A stretch of DNA of 29,300 bases from Chara braunii (GCA_003427395.1 BFEA01000357.1:270117-299416); one strand, 5' to 3'. Numbered from the stretch's first letter, positions 9,420 to 19,009 are shown. A program made the numbers and translations. The notes: a model not told the origin generated them from the letters alone.

Positions 9420-10450
9420 CTGATTTTTTCTATGTTTTTGTGTGCCGAGCTGAGCACCCTTAAGTAGTGCCAAACAGTCGGTCACTCCTTGTTCGAAGTG
9501 CTTACGACGCTCTTGGGAGGGAGGTCTGTCTGCCCTATGGGTGGTCATGGATGTCTGTTGGAGTGTCTCCCTATCTTAGTGGGTGGTCGGAACCAACAGT
9601 CTGCGGGGTTCACCCGTAGGTGAGTAGGTGATGTTCCGCTTTGCTCGATGTTCGATGGGTGGACTGCCTCGTCTGCGCTCCGCTGCTGCCTTGCTGCCTG
9701 TTCTGCTTTGCTTCGCAGGTCGTTCTTGGCAAGCTGTTGTGCTCACAGTGTGGTGTGGCCATGTTGTTGGTGTTGCCTTGCACTTCGCTGCCTTAACGCC
9801 CTTCTGCTGACCATGCCTTTCGTGTCCTTTGCTTGTGCACCTCGTGGTTCATTTGCCTTGTTGGTGTTGCCTTGGGCTTCACCCCATGGTTGCTGTGCTG
9901 CTTATCAGCTCGCCTTGTCGTCCCTTGCAGTGTTGTTGCCTTGCACTTCACTGCGTGGCCTGTCCTTCCTTGGACTCGTTTTTGGCGTTGTGCAGCCTCG
10001 TTGCCTCTACTGTGTTTCGCTTGGGGACAGCCTGCCTTCGACATGGGTCAAAGGTTCATGACCCAACGTCCCAAACCATCCAATAGAGAGATTCCGCAGA
10101 TTGTCGAGGGTTCAGCCTCCTGATGAGTCTCCGACGAAACAATCTTTCATCATCAGTTTTGTTCTTTTTTACTTTTTGTTTTTTTGGGTACTTGCATTGT
10201 TTCTTGTTTGTCTTGTTTGTGCTTTGCTATTTTGTTCTTTCACTTGCTCCTTTGTGCTGGTTGTCTGCCCACCCACCTCTCCCATGCCTTACAGCCTATG
10301 TCCTTTGCTTCATTGTTTTTTGCCTCACTACCTTGTGTCCTTTGTCTGCCTTTTGTATGTCAAGTGGACCTGCAATGCTACTTGATGGATTGTCTGTTGT
10401 CTTGACTCACTCATATGCGTGCTTTCCTCCACGAGTGTTGTGGTGATATG
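9420..10450. other. T/G-rich non-coding sequence with diverged internal repeats
   Basis: The phrase TTGGTGTTGCCTTG recurs at about 9767 and 9862, with a TGTTGTTGCCTTGCACTTC relative near 9932, suggesting an old tandem array of roughly 70-100 bases. Many hydrophobic open frames result from T-richness. No gene is recognised. Confidence 0.45.
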
Positions 10451-10499
10451 GTGCATGGTCTTATACTGTGCAGAAGATGAGTTATATGTGTCTTACACA

Positions 10500-10772
10500 C
10501 ACACAAGGAGGGCGGGGGGGTTGGGGGCGTGCCGAGGGGGAGCGTGCGGGGGTTGGGCAACCCTCCTCCGACCAATCAGTCAATCAATCAATCAATCAAT
10601 CAATCAATGTATATATATAAATATCGTCAAACAGATATATATATTTCAAAAAGGTAAGAAAAAAAGAAAATCACGTGATCTTGATTGACTGATTGATTCA
10701 TTGGTTGGGGGGGGGTCGCCCCCCCCGCGCGCACACACACACACATATGTGCGCAGGGCAGTGACACTTTTT

Positions 10773-10823
<51 letters not shown>

Positions 10824-10856
10824 AACTGATTGATTGATTGATTGGTTGGGGGGGAG
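10500..10856. repeat. Cluster of G-tract and (CAAT)n/(ATTG)n units
   Basis: Three units: a G-rich stretch with CCAATCAGTCAATC at 10505-10610; TTGATTGACTGATTG followed by G and C runs at 10681-10730; and TGATTGATTGATTGATTGG followed by a G-run at 10827-10856. The first is inverted relative to the other two. The pattern (G/C run next to a CAAT tail) suggests ends of one dispersed element family. Confidence 0.6.
10767..10823. repeat. (TTTC)n microsatellite
   Basis: About 14 near-perfect TTTC units. Lysine/glutamate-rich minus-strand frames across it are artefacts. Confidence 0.95.
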
Positions 10857-10859
10857 CTC

Positions 10860-11295
10860 ACCAAGGCCCAGTCCGACTCGATCGTTAACACGCCACAAGT
10901 TTTGTAGGTCGGCCTACTGGGGTAAAATGGCTGCAGGTGCCAGCAAAAGGAGGCCCACCGTGGTTCCTGTTTTGTTTGCCGCACAGTGCACTTCGAGGCT
11001 TGACAAGGGAAGAGTTAGAAGTACTGGGGGGTTAACAACCTACAATCCCGCTAAAAAGCACACATTCAATCAGCAACACTGTTTGCAGCTCGAATTCTTG
11101 GAGCCACTTTGTCATTCCCACATTCAAGGATTGTGTTGAATTATCCACAAATAAACTGGGGTTCAATTAGGACACCCCATCCCATACCTATTTCAACAGG
11201 GTTTGGACTTCGATTAGGATCCTCCCCCCCCCCCCCCCCCCCCCCTGGCCATGTGCGTTGTGCTAACTCATGGATTGATTAACATCTTCTCCTAT
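10860..11295. other. Unassigned sequence with a poly-C run
   Basis: No gene seen. A C-run of about 22 bases lies at 11224-11245. Confidence 0.5.
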
Positions 11296-11299
11296 GTGG

Positions 11300-12477
11300 T
11301 GCAAGGAAAATGAGAGAGCGCAATACATAGAAAACCAAATTGCAATATCACATTGAAGACCAGATAGCCGTGTACCAAGCAGAAAGCAATAAGCACCAAG
11401 CTAACAGCCAAATAAGAGCAACACAATGACAACCCCTTCTTGCCACCACCAACAATGTATCGAAAGTCCCTCTTCTTCTCTGGCGCTCTGCGCCCAGCCT
11501 ATCATACTCAAGACCTATACTAGCCTACAACTACAAGATGCAACCACGAATCACTTCCAACCAAAGACCGATGTACATGATGAAGTCGCCCATGCAAACT
11601 GCCGCATATCAGGTACGTGTCTCTTTTCCCTCCCGTCATCACCTCCTCTCCCACAGTGTGCATTCCCAACACCCGAAGACCACCATTACCATCACCATCA
11701 CCAGCCACCGCAATGCATGCCCGACTATGGCTGCCTCGCGCCCGTTGCCAGCTTGCAGTGCCCTCCATCACTTGCTAGCGCCCACGTGCGCCTTGACCTC
11801 ACAGTAGACTACCAGGGCCCAGACTGGCAACGTGGCCGCATGCTCATGCAAAGCCAGAATGCCTGACTGGGTGCTGGTCAATTTCATATGTGGAGAGTGT
11901 TGCGCCCTCCAAGCAGCCTGGGCCTGGACACCGAGTTCCCAGTAACCTGGCGTTGGGCCATAGCGTCTGCCCCCTGGCCCATTCAGATAGCGGTTGTGGT
12001 GCGCCCAGACTGGCAGCATGGCCGCATGCTCGTGGGAAACCAGAATGCTTGATTGAGCGCTGGGGGCTTTCCTATATGGAACGTGTTGCGCCCTCAAAGC
12101 ATCCTGGGCCTAAAGGCTGAGTTCCCAGTAGCCTGGCGTTGGGCCATAGTATCTGCGCCCTAGGACCCAAACAGTTAGGCCACACCGAACTGTTCGATGT
12201 GGCTCACGCCACTCTTTGCTCTCTGATTGGCCGAAAGGCCTACAGCCACGTCGGTGCTTGGGAGAGCCAGGGAGGCTCAGGACAACATGCGAGGCGCCCT
12301 CAACCAAGTGGCGCGTGGTAACTGTCCAGCGCCCCCAAGTTCAGAATTGGCTTGAAAAAGGCAGCAGAAGAATAATGCAGGCCCACCTCCACTTAAGTTG
12401 GGCACAAGGCTTGCACGGGGCCCCAAAGGTCTCGACTGCTGGGCCCTAATGGCCTTGCAAGGGGCTTATTCCTCACA
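11300..12477 (-). mobile_element. Long terminal repeat B (3' LTR of a minus-strand chromovirus)
   Basis: It runs from TGCAAGGAAAATGAGAG (left) to GCTTATTCCTCACA (right) and aligns in order with LTR A. Its right edge touches a polypurine tract, and the integrase/chromodomain remains follow on the right reading leftward, so this is the 3' LTR of that element. It is about 70 bases longer than LTR A and contains an internal tandem duplication (11817-12188). Left flank TGTGG (11295-11299) would be the target duplication, but the other end of the element is missing. Confidence 0.7.
11817..12188. repeat. 186-bp tandem duplication inside LTR B
   Basis: CCAGACTGGCA, GTGGCCGCATGCTC/ATGGCCGCATGCTC, GTGTTGCGCCCTC and TGGCGTTGGGCCATAG recur 186 bases apart. 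The copies are diverged. Confidence 0.75.
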
Positions 12478-13110
12478 CTCCCTCCTCCTTGGCATCGAAA
12501 GTCTGGTGAGATGCTTCAACCCAGTAGCTTTGCTCTTTAACTTTCGTTCATAATCGGCAACGACCTGAGGTGTTGTCTTTGTCATCTCCTCCTTCGTGAA
12601 CCAACGATCTTCGTTTGGATCCGTATGATGCCCGAACGTAACCCGACATTCCCTCACAGGTTTCAGAGGTCTTCCTTTGACAGTTGGCATTGGAACAGGC
12701 AACTCTCAATGATCCAGAATATTGTCGATGTCCACATGGCCATCCATGGTTGGGGCCAACATTGATCTCCTTGATGGAAATTGGCCAGTCTTAATGAAAG
12801 GTGCAAGCTTGGAAGCGTGAAATACCGGGTAAGTGCATAAATGACGAGGGATTCTAAGCACATAAGAGGGACCATCCGGATCGTTCCTCACGGTCTCTAA
12901 AACTTTCCAAGGACTAAAGTATTGAGGCGTTAGTTTTCTAGAGACGCCAAATTCCTGTCCTAGCTCACTAGACTTAACCCAGACTCATTCTCCTACCTGA
13001 ACTGTGGACTGCCATCGGTGTTTGTTCTTTAATGCTATTATGGCATCCTGAGATTTCCTGATGTGCCGGACACCTTGCTGCAACAACTTTTCATACTGGA
13101 CACCAAATTT
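12466..13110 (-). pseudogene. Chromovirus integrase C-terminus and degenerate chromodomain
   Basis: Reading leftward on the minus strand: the GPY/F-like tail with SSELGQEFGVSRKLTP, then YVLRIPRHL, YPVFHASKLAPF (the family's VFHVSxLKP motif), DIDNILDH, and after a frame break RECRVTFG, DRWFTKEEM and PQVVADYERKLK. The last part matches the chromodomain of Ty3/gypsy chromoviruses, which targets integration to chromatin marks. Several aromatic-cage positions look lost. It sits directly against the polypurine tract and 3' LTR, the correct place for a chromovirus pol end. Frame shifts show it is dead. Confidence 0.7.
12478..12491 (-). other. Polypurine tract
   Basis: On the minus strand AAGGAGGAGGGAG stands directly before the LTR start TGTGAGG. 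This is the standard plus-strand primer site of LTR retrotransposons and fixes the LTR boundary at 12477. Confidence 0.65.
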
Positions 13111-13369
13111 GATTGTTCAAGGCGTTGCAACTGGTCAGTTTTAGGGAGAAAGAAATCTAAAGCTGATATAGGCTTCCAACCGAAGTGTGGCTCATTTGGA
13201 AACATACCGGTGGTGTTGTGAGCTGCGTTGTTGTACAGGCTGACGATATGAGAGGAAGCTTCTCATCCCAGTCCTCCTGGCTCGGCTTGATGTAGTGCCG
13301 GATCAGGTCTTGTACAACGTGATTCATCTGCGGCGCCTGGTTTATTGGCTTCGGGATGATTCCCTGAAG

Positions 13370-13670
13370 TCATTTGGAGTTAGTTGCCCATCTGTTCAAC
13401 TGCTTTATCATCTCACATGTGAAACATACATCTCTATCACTTACTATAAACTTGGGCAGTCTGAAATCACACACGCAGTTATCCATAAATAACTTGATGA
13501 CGTGCTCAGTCTTTGCAGTTTCGGGCATTACAGCCAACCTTGCGTACTTCGTGAAACAGTCCACTATGACAAAAACATGTCTCTTGCCACTCCTGCTTGT
13601 CAAGAGCGTATCCATGAAGTCCATGGAACATGGAAAGGCTCTGTCCCGAACCAGTAGGAATAGGCAAGGG
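13370..13670 (-). pseudogene. Chromovirus integrase catalytic core fragment
   Basis: Minus strand: KPLPIPTGSGQSLSM, then in another frame MDFMDTLLTSRSGKRHVFVI, VDCFTKYARLAVMP, TAKTEHVIKLF and RLPKFIVSDRDVCF. These are the first and second catalytic-aspartate regions of the retroviral-type integrase core; the family has DFI..LP.S.G...I.VVVDRLTKYAHF and IVSDRD. The third catalytic residue (Glu) is not visible, and homology decays toward 13110. Upstream sequence is cut at about 13670, where an unrelated retroelement tail begins, so RNase H and RT of this element are gone. Confidence 0.75.
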
Positions 13671-13675
13671 CTTAA

Positions 13676-13969
13676 TCATCATCATAGGAGGGACGCTGAG
13701 CCCGGTTCTCAACTTGTTCAGTTCGGTCACTCCGGGTAGACTGTGAGGACCCCGGCCTCAACCTTTTTATTGGTAATATCAGCCTTGGGCACAGAGCCCG
13801 TTTAAACCACTAGTACCTTTGGCGTCCGGTTTCGACAAGTACTAGCCAGCTCCCGAACTTTCAGGAGGCCGAGCCCGACGTTGATCAATCTGATCGACAA
13901 CTGTCGTTTCGTTTCGGCCTCCTGAAAGTTCAGAGGCCGCGTATTTTCGAACCGACAAAGGTATGAGTG

Positions 13970-14003
<34 letters not shown>
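13676..14003 (+). mobile_element. Retroelement 3' end R1, split from its A-tail by a MITE
   Basis: From 13690, GGGACGCTGAGCC (with the hairpin at 13696-13712), CACTCCGGGTAGACTGTGAG, and CAGCCTTGGGC near 13781-13791. Nearly the same sequence lies inverted at 25780-25893. The body ends at CCCGT/TTAA; after the inserted MITE, TTAA and about 30 A residues follow (13973-14003). I read this as a retroelement tail whose A-run was separated from the body by the insertion. Confidence 0.7.
13806..13970. mobile_element. TTAA-type MITE, copy M1
   Basis: Flanked by TTAA at 13802-13805 and 13971-13974. Left end ACCACTAGTACCTTTG; the reverse complement of the right end is GCACTCATACCTTTG. Inside is a second long palindrome: CCGAACTTTCAGGAGGCCGA near 13852 and its complement near 13914-13933. 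No transposase, so non-autonomous. Confidence 0.8.
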
Positions 14004-14008
<5 letters not shown>

Positions 14009-14009
14009 A

Positions 14010-14850
14010 AAATGTCCAAGCTCACTAAATGGTGACAACCTGTACCCAACGGGCAACTATTGATGCCATCTTCGATCCCGAAAGGGGAGAGGAAGTTATT
14101 GCTACAAACACACCCCATTGCACTCTGATTACAAGAACCTTTTTCAAACAATTATGCACGTCCCAGCTCCAAGATCCGGATTGAGAGGTGGGAAGACAAG
14201 ACTTAAGAGAATTTTTTAGATCTATGGACAAGCACCTCTCCCCGCAACAAAGAGAGAGTCTTGATAAACCACTGGTTAAAGAGGAGGTTTGGACAACACT
14301 CCTCCAGATGGAAGAGGACAAGACACTGGGCCTTGATGGTTTCCCCAAAGTTTTGGGAAAGTATGTGGTCAGACCTCAGTTCAGACCTATGGGAATACTA
14401 CCAGGCGGTGTGGGAAGTCGGGGAAATGGGTGACGTAGTGGGAAGGGGGGTTTTGTCTCTGCTGCATAAGAAAGGGGACAAGATGAACCTTAGAAACTAC
14501 AGACCTATCACACTCCTTACGGTGGTTTACAAAATGTTGGCGAAGGCCTTGACAAACCGGATGGCGACGGTAATGGAGGATGTCATTCATCCGGCACAGA
14601 CCGGTTTTATGGATAAAAGGAACATTCAAGAGAACATTTTGCTGGTGAACGAAATCCTCAGCCTCTCCCGAGGCGGCAAAGCCAACGCGGCTATTATTTT
14701 CATTGACTTCGAAAAAACTTACGACCACGTTGACTGTTTTTTTCTGGACCAGCAAACAAAGAACACACCGAGATGGCCTCCTCTTGGATCCTTGCGACCC
14801 TGATGCGCTTGATGTCCTATTGTGTCTCAAGTTGGCCGACAAGGTTTTCA
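14010..14850 (+). pseudogene. L1-like LINE ORF2: reverse transcriptase, N-terminal part
   Basis: Two overlapping frames carry RT motifs in order: KPLVKEEVWTTLLQM and LGLDGFPK (14270-14345), a frameshift, then GVLSLLHKKGD, LRNYRPITLL (motif 1 region), NRMATVMEDVIHPAQTGFM and AAIIFIDFEKTYDHVD (motif A, aspartate retained). This is the plant L1-clade pattern (family: NYRPISL, QTGFI, LDFEKAYDRV). The endonuclease domain is absent: the copy starts just after an A-tail, as expected from 5' truncation. Frameshifts and stops mean no activity. Confidence 0.85.
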
Positions 14851-15640
14851 TTATGACTACAAAGAGGAAGGGGGTTATCAGGTCCCTTTGTTTGACTGAT
14901 CTTTGGAGTGCGAAGTGTGGGCCACGGAGCCATTTACCTGTACGCAGGTGGTGGCATTTTTGTGCATGATCTTAATCCAACGTCGGAAGGACGGTCCAAA
15001 ATTCATCCTTGGAGGCATGTTTAGGTAATATGGAGGAAATACAGACCCTTATGGAGTGTTTCTGCTGACTGTCTGACATGATTGTGAATTGGGGACAGAA
15101 GACGGTAGGGTGGTGGTTACATCACCAGGGGGGCAGACCCCCAGAAACCACGCGCATCTCATGGCTAGCCCCAGAGACACCCATGCAGGTACTAGGAGCA
15201 TCAATAACCGCATGAGGAAAAACTGGACAACTAATGATGAATGGGTTACGTCCCCCGCACAAGCGAAGCTGCAAGGATGGGATGACACGCACACATCACT
15301 GTTCGGGCGCTCCCTGGTGATTAACAACGTAGTCTTGGGTGCTTTATGGTATAAGTCAGTACTTTGGCCGTTGTCTAGAATTGGGCTCAGGGCCCTCAAG
15401 AGGCATCTAGCAGCCTTCTTCTGGAGAGGAAACAACAGAGTACCGCATGCAATCAGTCGAGTAGCATGGGACTCGGTAACCCAGGCCAAAGCTCGGGGAG
15501 GTTTGGGGATCATAAGCCCCGATACCCAACTCCAAGCTCTTAGTCTGAGATAGATCCAGACCCTGATTTTTTAGCCCTCCTCACTCTGGATCCCTTCGGC
15601 TTAGGCACAAATAGTAGACCTCGCCCCAGAAACCTACCTA
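14851..15640 (+). pseudogene. L1-like LINE ORF2: RT catalytic motif and thumb region
   Basis: A frame at 14929-15024 reads GAIYLYAGGGIFVHDLN. At this position the family has YADD, so both catalytic aspartates read glycine (14941-14952). Further on, PETPMQVLGASI-like sequence, then 15089-15553 with LFGRSLVINNVVLGALWYKS, LKRHLAAFFWRG, RVAWDSVTQAKARGGLGI, the usual post-RT block of plant L1 elements (family: KISWVKWETVCKPKKEGGLGI). A stop follows at 15551. Confidence 0.75.
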
Positions 15641-16218
15641 AAGATCGCTCCCTTGGTGTGGCTTGACCATAGATTCTGGCGCATCCCGTAGAGATATAGA
15701 AATGGAGAGCCGGTGGAGGAATTCTGGCCACGTTTGATAAAGCCATGGAGAAAACTCCCTCTACCCTCCCAGCCAACCCCCAAATAGGTGGGAGGAAGTC
15801 TATAGACAACCCCTCTTCGAAAACAAGTGGATCACTGACTCGTGTGGACAGGTGAGATGCAATTTTGATCCCCCATGGAAAGGGTGGGTAAAGCACGGGG
15901 TGCTAAGGGTGGGAGAGTTGTGGGATGTAGAAGCCAGGGGATGGAAGAGTACAAAAAGAATGAGAAGGTGGCTGCGCTACTGTCACCTGACTCAGGAAGC
16001 ACTGGAGGAATTGATAGAAAGCCTCTCGCTGGCATGGTACATTATCTTGAGGAGAGGCCCCCACCTGGAGGAAGGCGACTGGGTGGGGTTGGCAGGGGAG
16101 TCAGACCAGGTGGGACGGGTCCACCTGGTGGGGCGGGGAGAGGTGTTTGTGGAATATTATGCTATTGGAAGGAACGTCCGGTTAACAAGGAGCAAAAACC
16201 CGTTCGAATGGAGGAGAA
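15640..16218 (+). pseudogene. L1-like LINE ORF2: region between RT and zinc-knuckle domain
   Basis: Open segments (for example 15852-16218 with LRRGPHLEEGDWVG) keep the LINE's orientation and composition. I have no sharp motif here, but it is bracketed by recognised ORF2 parts and interrupted on the right by the foldback insertion. Confidence 0.5.
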
Positions 16219-17064
16219 GAAAGGAGCATCCAAATTCAGGCATTGAGGTAGCTCGACGCTGCTACTCCGCACAGATCCGCAAAAGCGCCCAGATTCAAGC
16301 ATTGAGGTAGCTCGACGCTACTACTGTGCCGCCGAAAGTGTGGTGATATGTTTTTTCCGGTTATGTTTTTTACGTTTTTTTTTTTTTCACCAGGCCGCCA
16401 AGTCACACAGTACCTACCCGTTAGCTACCTCAACACGCCTGAATCTGGATGCTTCTGCGGATATGTGCGAAACTGTTGTATTGGACCTCGTTCTGCACAT
16501 CTCCGCAAAGGCGTCCATATTCAGGCATTGAGGTAGCTCAACGCCTCTACTCCGCACAGATCCGCATAAGCGCCCAGATTCAGGCATTGAGGTAGCTCGA
16601 CGCTACTACTGTGACTTGGCGACGCGTGCGCGCTATCATCCAGCAATTTCGAATGTGAGGTGAGAGAACGGTGATGTGCAGCAATTTTTGAATGTGGACC
16701 ATTTTTGCACATCTCCGCAAAATCGTCCAGATTCAGGCGTTGAGGTAGCTCAACCAAACGCCAATTGTCAGGTGAACGCCGAGACTTCGTTTGTTTTCCC
16801 TTTTTTTTTTTCACTATTTTCTTTTTGTCCTCAACTGTCTGGGGGGGCGGACAGGCCCAACGCCAATTGTCAGGTGAACGCCGACACTTCTTTTGTTTTC
16901 CCTTTTTCTTTTTCCAATATTTTCTTTTCGTCCTCATATGTCGTCGTTGGGCCCATTGGGACTCCCGACACCCTCCTGTCCGAACCTGCAACACTACACC
17001 GAAGGACGCGGCGCGTATACAGCCGCCCAAAAAAAAATAGCAGGCCGAGGTACTGGTGGTTTAA
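16219..17064. mobile_element. Foldback-rich insertion inside the LINE
   Basis: A unit with CCGCA...CGCCCAGATTCAGGCATTGAGGTAGCTC occurs at about 16219-16320, 16490-16545, 16548-16625 and 16690-16755, and inverted at 16393-16475. Arms 16420-16470 and 16490-16542 would fold into a large hairpin. The interior also has two diverged copies of CGCCAATTGTCAGGTGAACG (from about 16759 and 16861), each followed by a T-rich run. The right end GTACTGGTGGT plus TTAA (17061-17064) matches the TTAA-type MITE terminus; its left partner was not found. LINE homology resumes right after. Confidence 0.65.
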
Positions 17065-17589
17065 GAACAACAAAAATCTCTTCGCTACAATGGCAAATAG
17101 CCCACCTCTGCCTCCCCACAAATGACTGGCTGGGAGCAGCGAGGCCAAGCCATGCCATGGTGTCGAAGATGCCTATCCAGCTTCCCCCCACAAAAGAGGC
17201 CAGAGACGGTGGAACACATTTTTATGCAGTGCCCATCGTCGGTATTGCTTTGGCAATGGTGGGACAGGATCTGGGGGCAGATGTTTCCAACATTACCGTG
17301 GCCATGGGATTGGAGGGCGATATTGTTGGGAGATTGCCCAATTATTTCGAAAGGTGAGTGCGCTTGGAACCTCTTCCGTCTGGGTAGAAGATCCATACTT
17401 TGGGTAATCTGGCAGAGTGGAGGGGAGGTCACAAAACAGTTTAAACAGCTAGTGCAAACCGAGATTATCGTTCGATGGCAGGCTGCGAAGGAAAGACTAG
17501 ACAACGTACATTTTAGAAAGAATGCGGAGATTGAATTATTTCTCGGTTTGGCAAAGACTGGCTGGGAAGGAACAGGGGGGGCTGGATAG
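17065..17589 (+). pseudogene. L1-like LINE ORF2: C-terminal zinc-binding region (zf-RVT type)
   Basis: The LINE restarts as LQWQIAHLCLPTNDWL, then 17122-17589 reads WCRRCLSSFPPQKRPETVEHIFMQCPSSVLLWQWWDRIWG over its conserved part (positions about 12-52). This is the C-x2-C ... H-x4-C pattern of the zinc-binding domain found after plant LINE reverse transcriptases. It ends at a stop at 17587-17589. The domain looks the least damaged of the element. Confidence 0.85.
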
Positions 17590-18280
17590 CCAAGGTGACT
17601 TGGTCAAGGGATGAACCAACAGACCAGCGAACGACAGAGGAGGACCCACAGGAGATGAAGCTGGATTACAGAATGCATTTCACGATTGGACAGTCATCGA
17701 CTCTGGGATCCCACTCAGACCTGCATACGACTTTGAGGACCCTTTCCCTCCCCACCCGCTGTAAGTGGTTGAAACCCTGCAAGGAGAGAACTAGCCAAAG
17801 TTTTAATAGTGCATTCTAGCAGCAGCAGAGCACACCCATTTATCGGCTGCCTGTCGAGGGAATCCTGGGGCGGGCAAGGAGACGGAAGGAGGACCCACTG
17901 GTGCCCCCTAGTGGTTCCTGCCGTTTTTCCGAGCCAAGCCACAGGTTAGAGGAGGAGTGGCTACCTTCTACGAAAGATCTGGTATTTGCAGACCCTTGGT
18001 CCCTAGTTTCCAGGTAGTCAGAGGCATGGGGCGCTGGACCCGGTTTCCAGCACAAAGGATTTTCTTCGAATGTCTCATGCTCATACCAGCTCAAACTCTC
18101 ACCTATGAAGTTCTAAAGTGACACTGAGCCCGGTTCTCAGCACATGATACTCCAAAAGATTGTATTCCTGTTATTCCTATTATAAGGAACATTGGGCCTG
18201 GTTCCCAGCAAGTGTTGCTCCCCACGAATAGGTTGGAGCAATTAAGAAAAGAAGAAGAAGAAAGAAAAAAAAGCATATAA
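17590..18280 (+). mobile_element. LINE 3' untranslated region and A-rich tail
   Basis: Downstream of the last coding domain come three copies of a small hairpin (18033-18051, 18124-18140, 18192-18208), TGTTGCTCCCCACGAATAG, and a tail of A interrupted by G (18240-18274). The order matches the fragment at 2005-2142. An open frame at 17595-17819 has no recognised domain and may be decayed extra coding sequence. Confidence 0.65.
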
Positions 18281-18606
18281 GGCCTAACCTAGGGGCAAAC
18301 AAATAAGCTTGTAACGTCTTGGAAGACAATGTTCCGTTTCAGGGTTGGCCACGTGCAGGCACTTCCAAATTATTATTATTATTATGTAATGTAATTATTA
18401 TTTGTGTTTTTTAAATGACATTTCAAAAACTTCAGGATGAGGCTGGAAATATTTATTTTTCCGACTACTTCTCTCTCAACTAAAACCACAACTCTGCATC
18501 CCATATCTGCACACCGTATTGTTTCGTTCTTCTGACTCCAAATCTCTGGCGATGCCCTCCGCAGGGGATGCAGTCGTCATCACCCAAGTATATCACAATA
18601 GACTTA

Positions 18607-19009
18607 GGGCCTCGTTCGACACCACTTGAACTCGAGGGTTGAAGGAAAACTCTTCGTTCGACCCCACCCTAACGTGGCCGCGGAGTTGTTTCTACTTTCC
18701 GGCTCTCTAGTGCCAACCCTCGAAACTCAAGTTGGCCGGGGCAAATTCGCACTTCATCTCAAGGTACCTCTCCGGGGAGCCTTGAGTTCAAGTGCCAGCG
18801 GATACCGCCAGCACTCCAAATGGTGCTTTTTTTTGTTTTTCTTTGTTTCCAGCAGGCGATCCTGGTGCAGGATTGGTCAAGCCATGGAGTTCTGTTTCAA
18901 GTGCAGCCTGTTCAAGGGTTTCCTCAAATGTACATGGAACCATAAATCGAGTAAGTGTAAATAAATCACTTGAAACTCAAGTATTTTCAAGTGGTGTCGA
19001 ACAAGGCCC
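18607..19009. mobile_element. Tourist-like (PIF/Harbinger-type) MITE
   Basis: Left end GGGCCTCGTTCGACACCACT; the right end, reverse complemented, is GGGCCTTGTTCGACACCACT: one mismatch in the first 20, and the match continues TGAA. TTA lies directly outside both ends (18604-18606, 19010-19012). A TTA/TAA duplication and GGGCCT-type ends are typical of Tourist MITEs. Length 403 bp, no transposase. Small frames inside it are not genes. Confidence 0.85.

Noticed and set aside
9255-9548. Long minus-strand open frame through the (CA)n run
   Set aside because: The frame is produced by the CA dinucleotide repeat; no protein features outside it.
9628-10446. Several hydrophobic open frames that look like membrane proteins
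   Set aside because: They reflect T/G-rich, internally repeated sequence; overlapping frames are equally open and none has a family resemblance.
11426-11866. 146-residue plus-strand open frame
   Set aside because: It lies within LTR B and is antisense to the element; no counterpart is kept in LTR A.
14387-14851. 154-residue minus-strand open frame
   Set aside because: Antisense shadow of the LINE reverse transcriptase.
15280-15296. GGATGACACGCACAC resembling the U6 centre on the plus strand
   Set aside because: It is inside LINE coding sequence with the rest of U6 absent on both sides.
15049-15513. 154-residue minus-strand open frame
   Set aside because: Antisense shadow of the post-RT region of the LINE.
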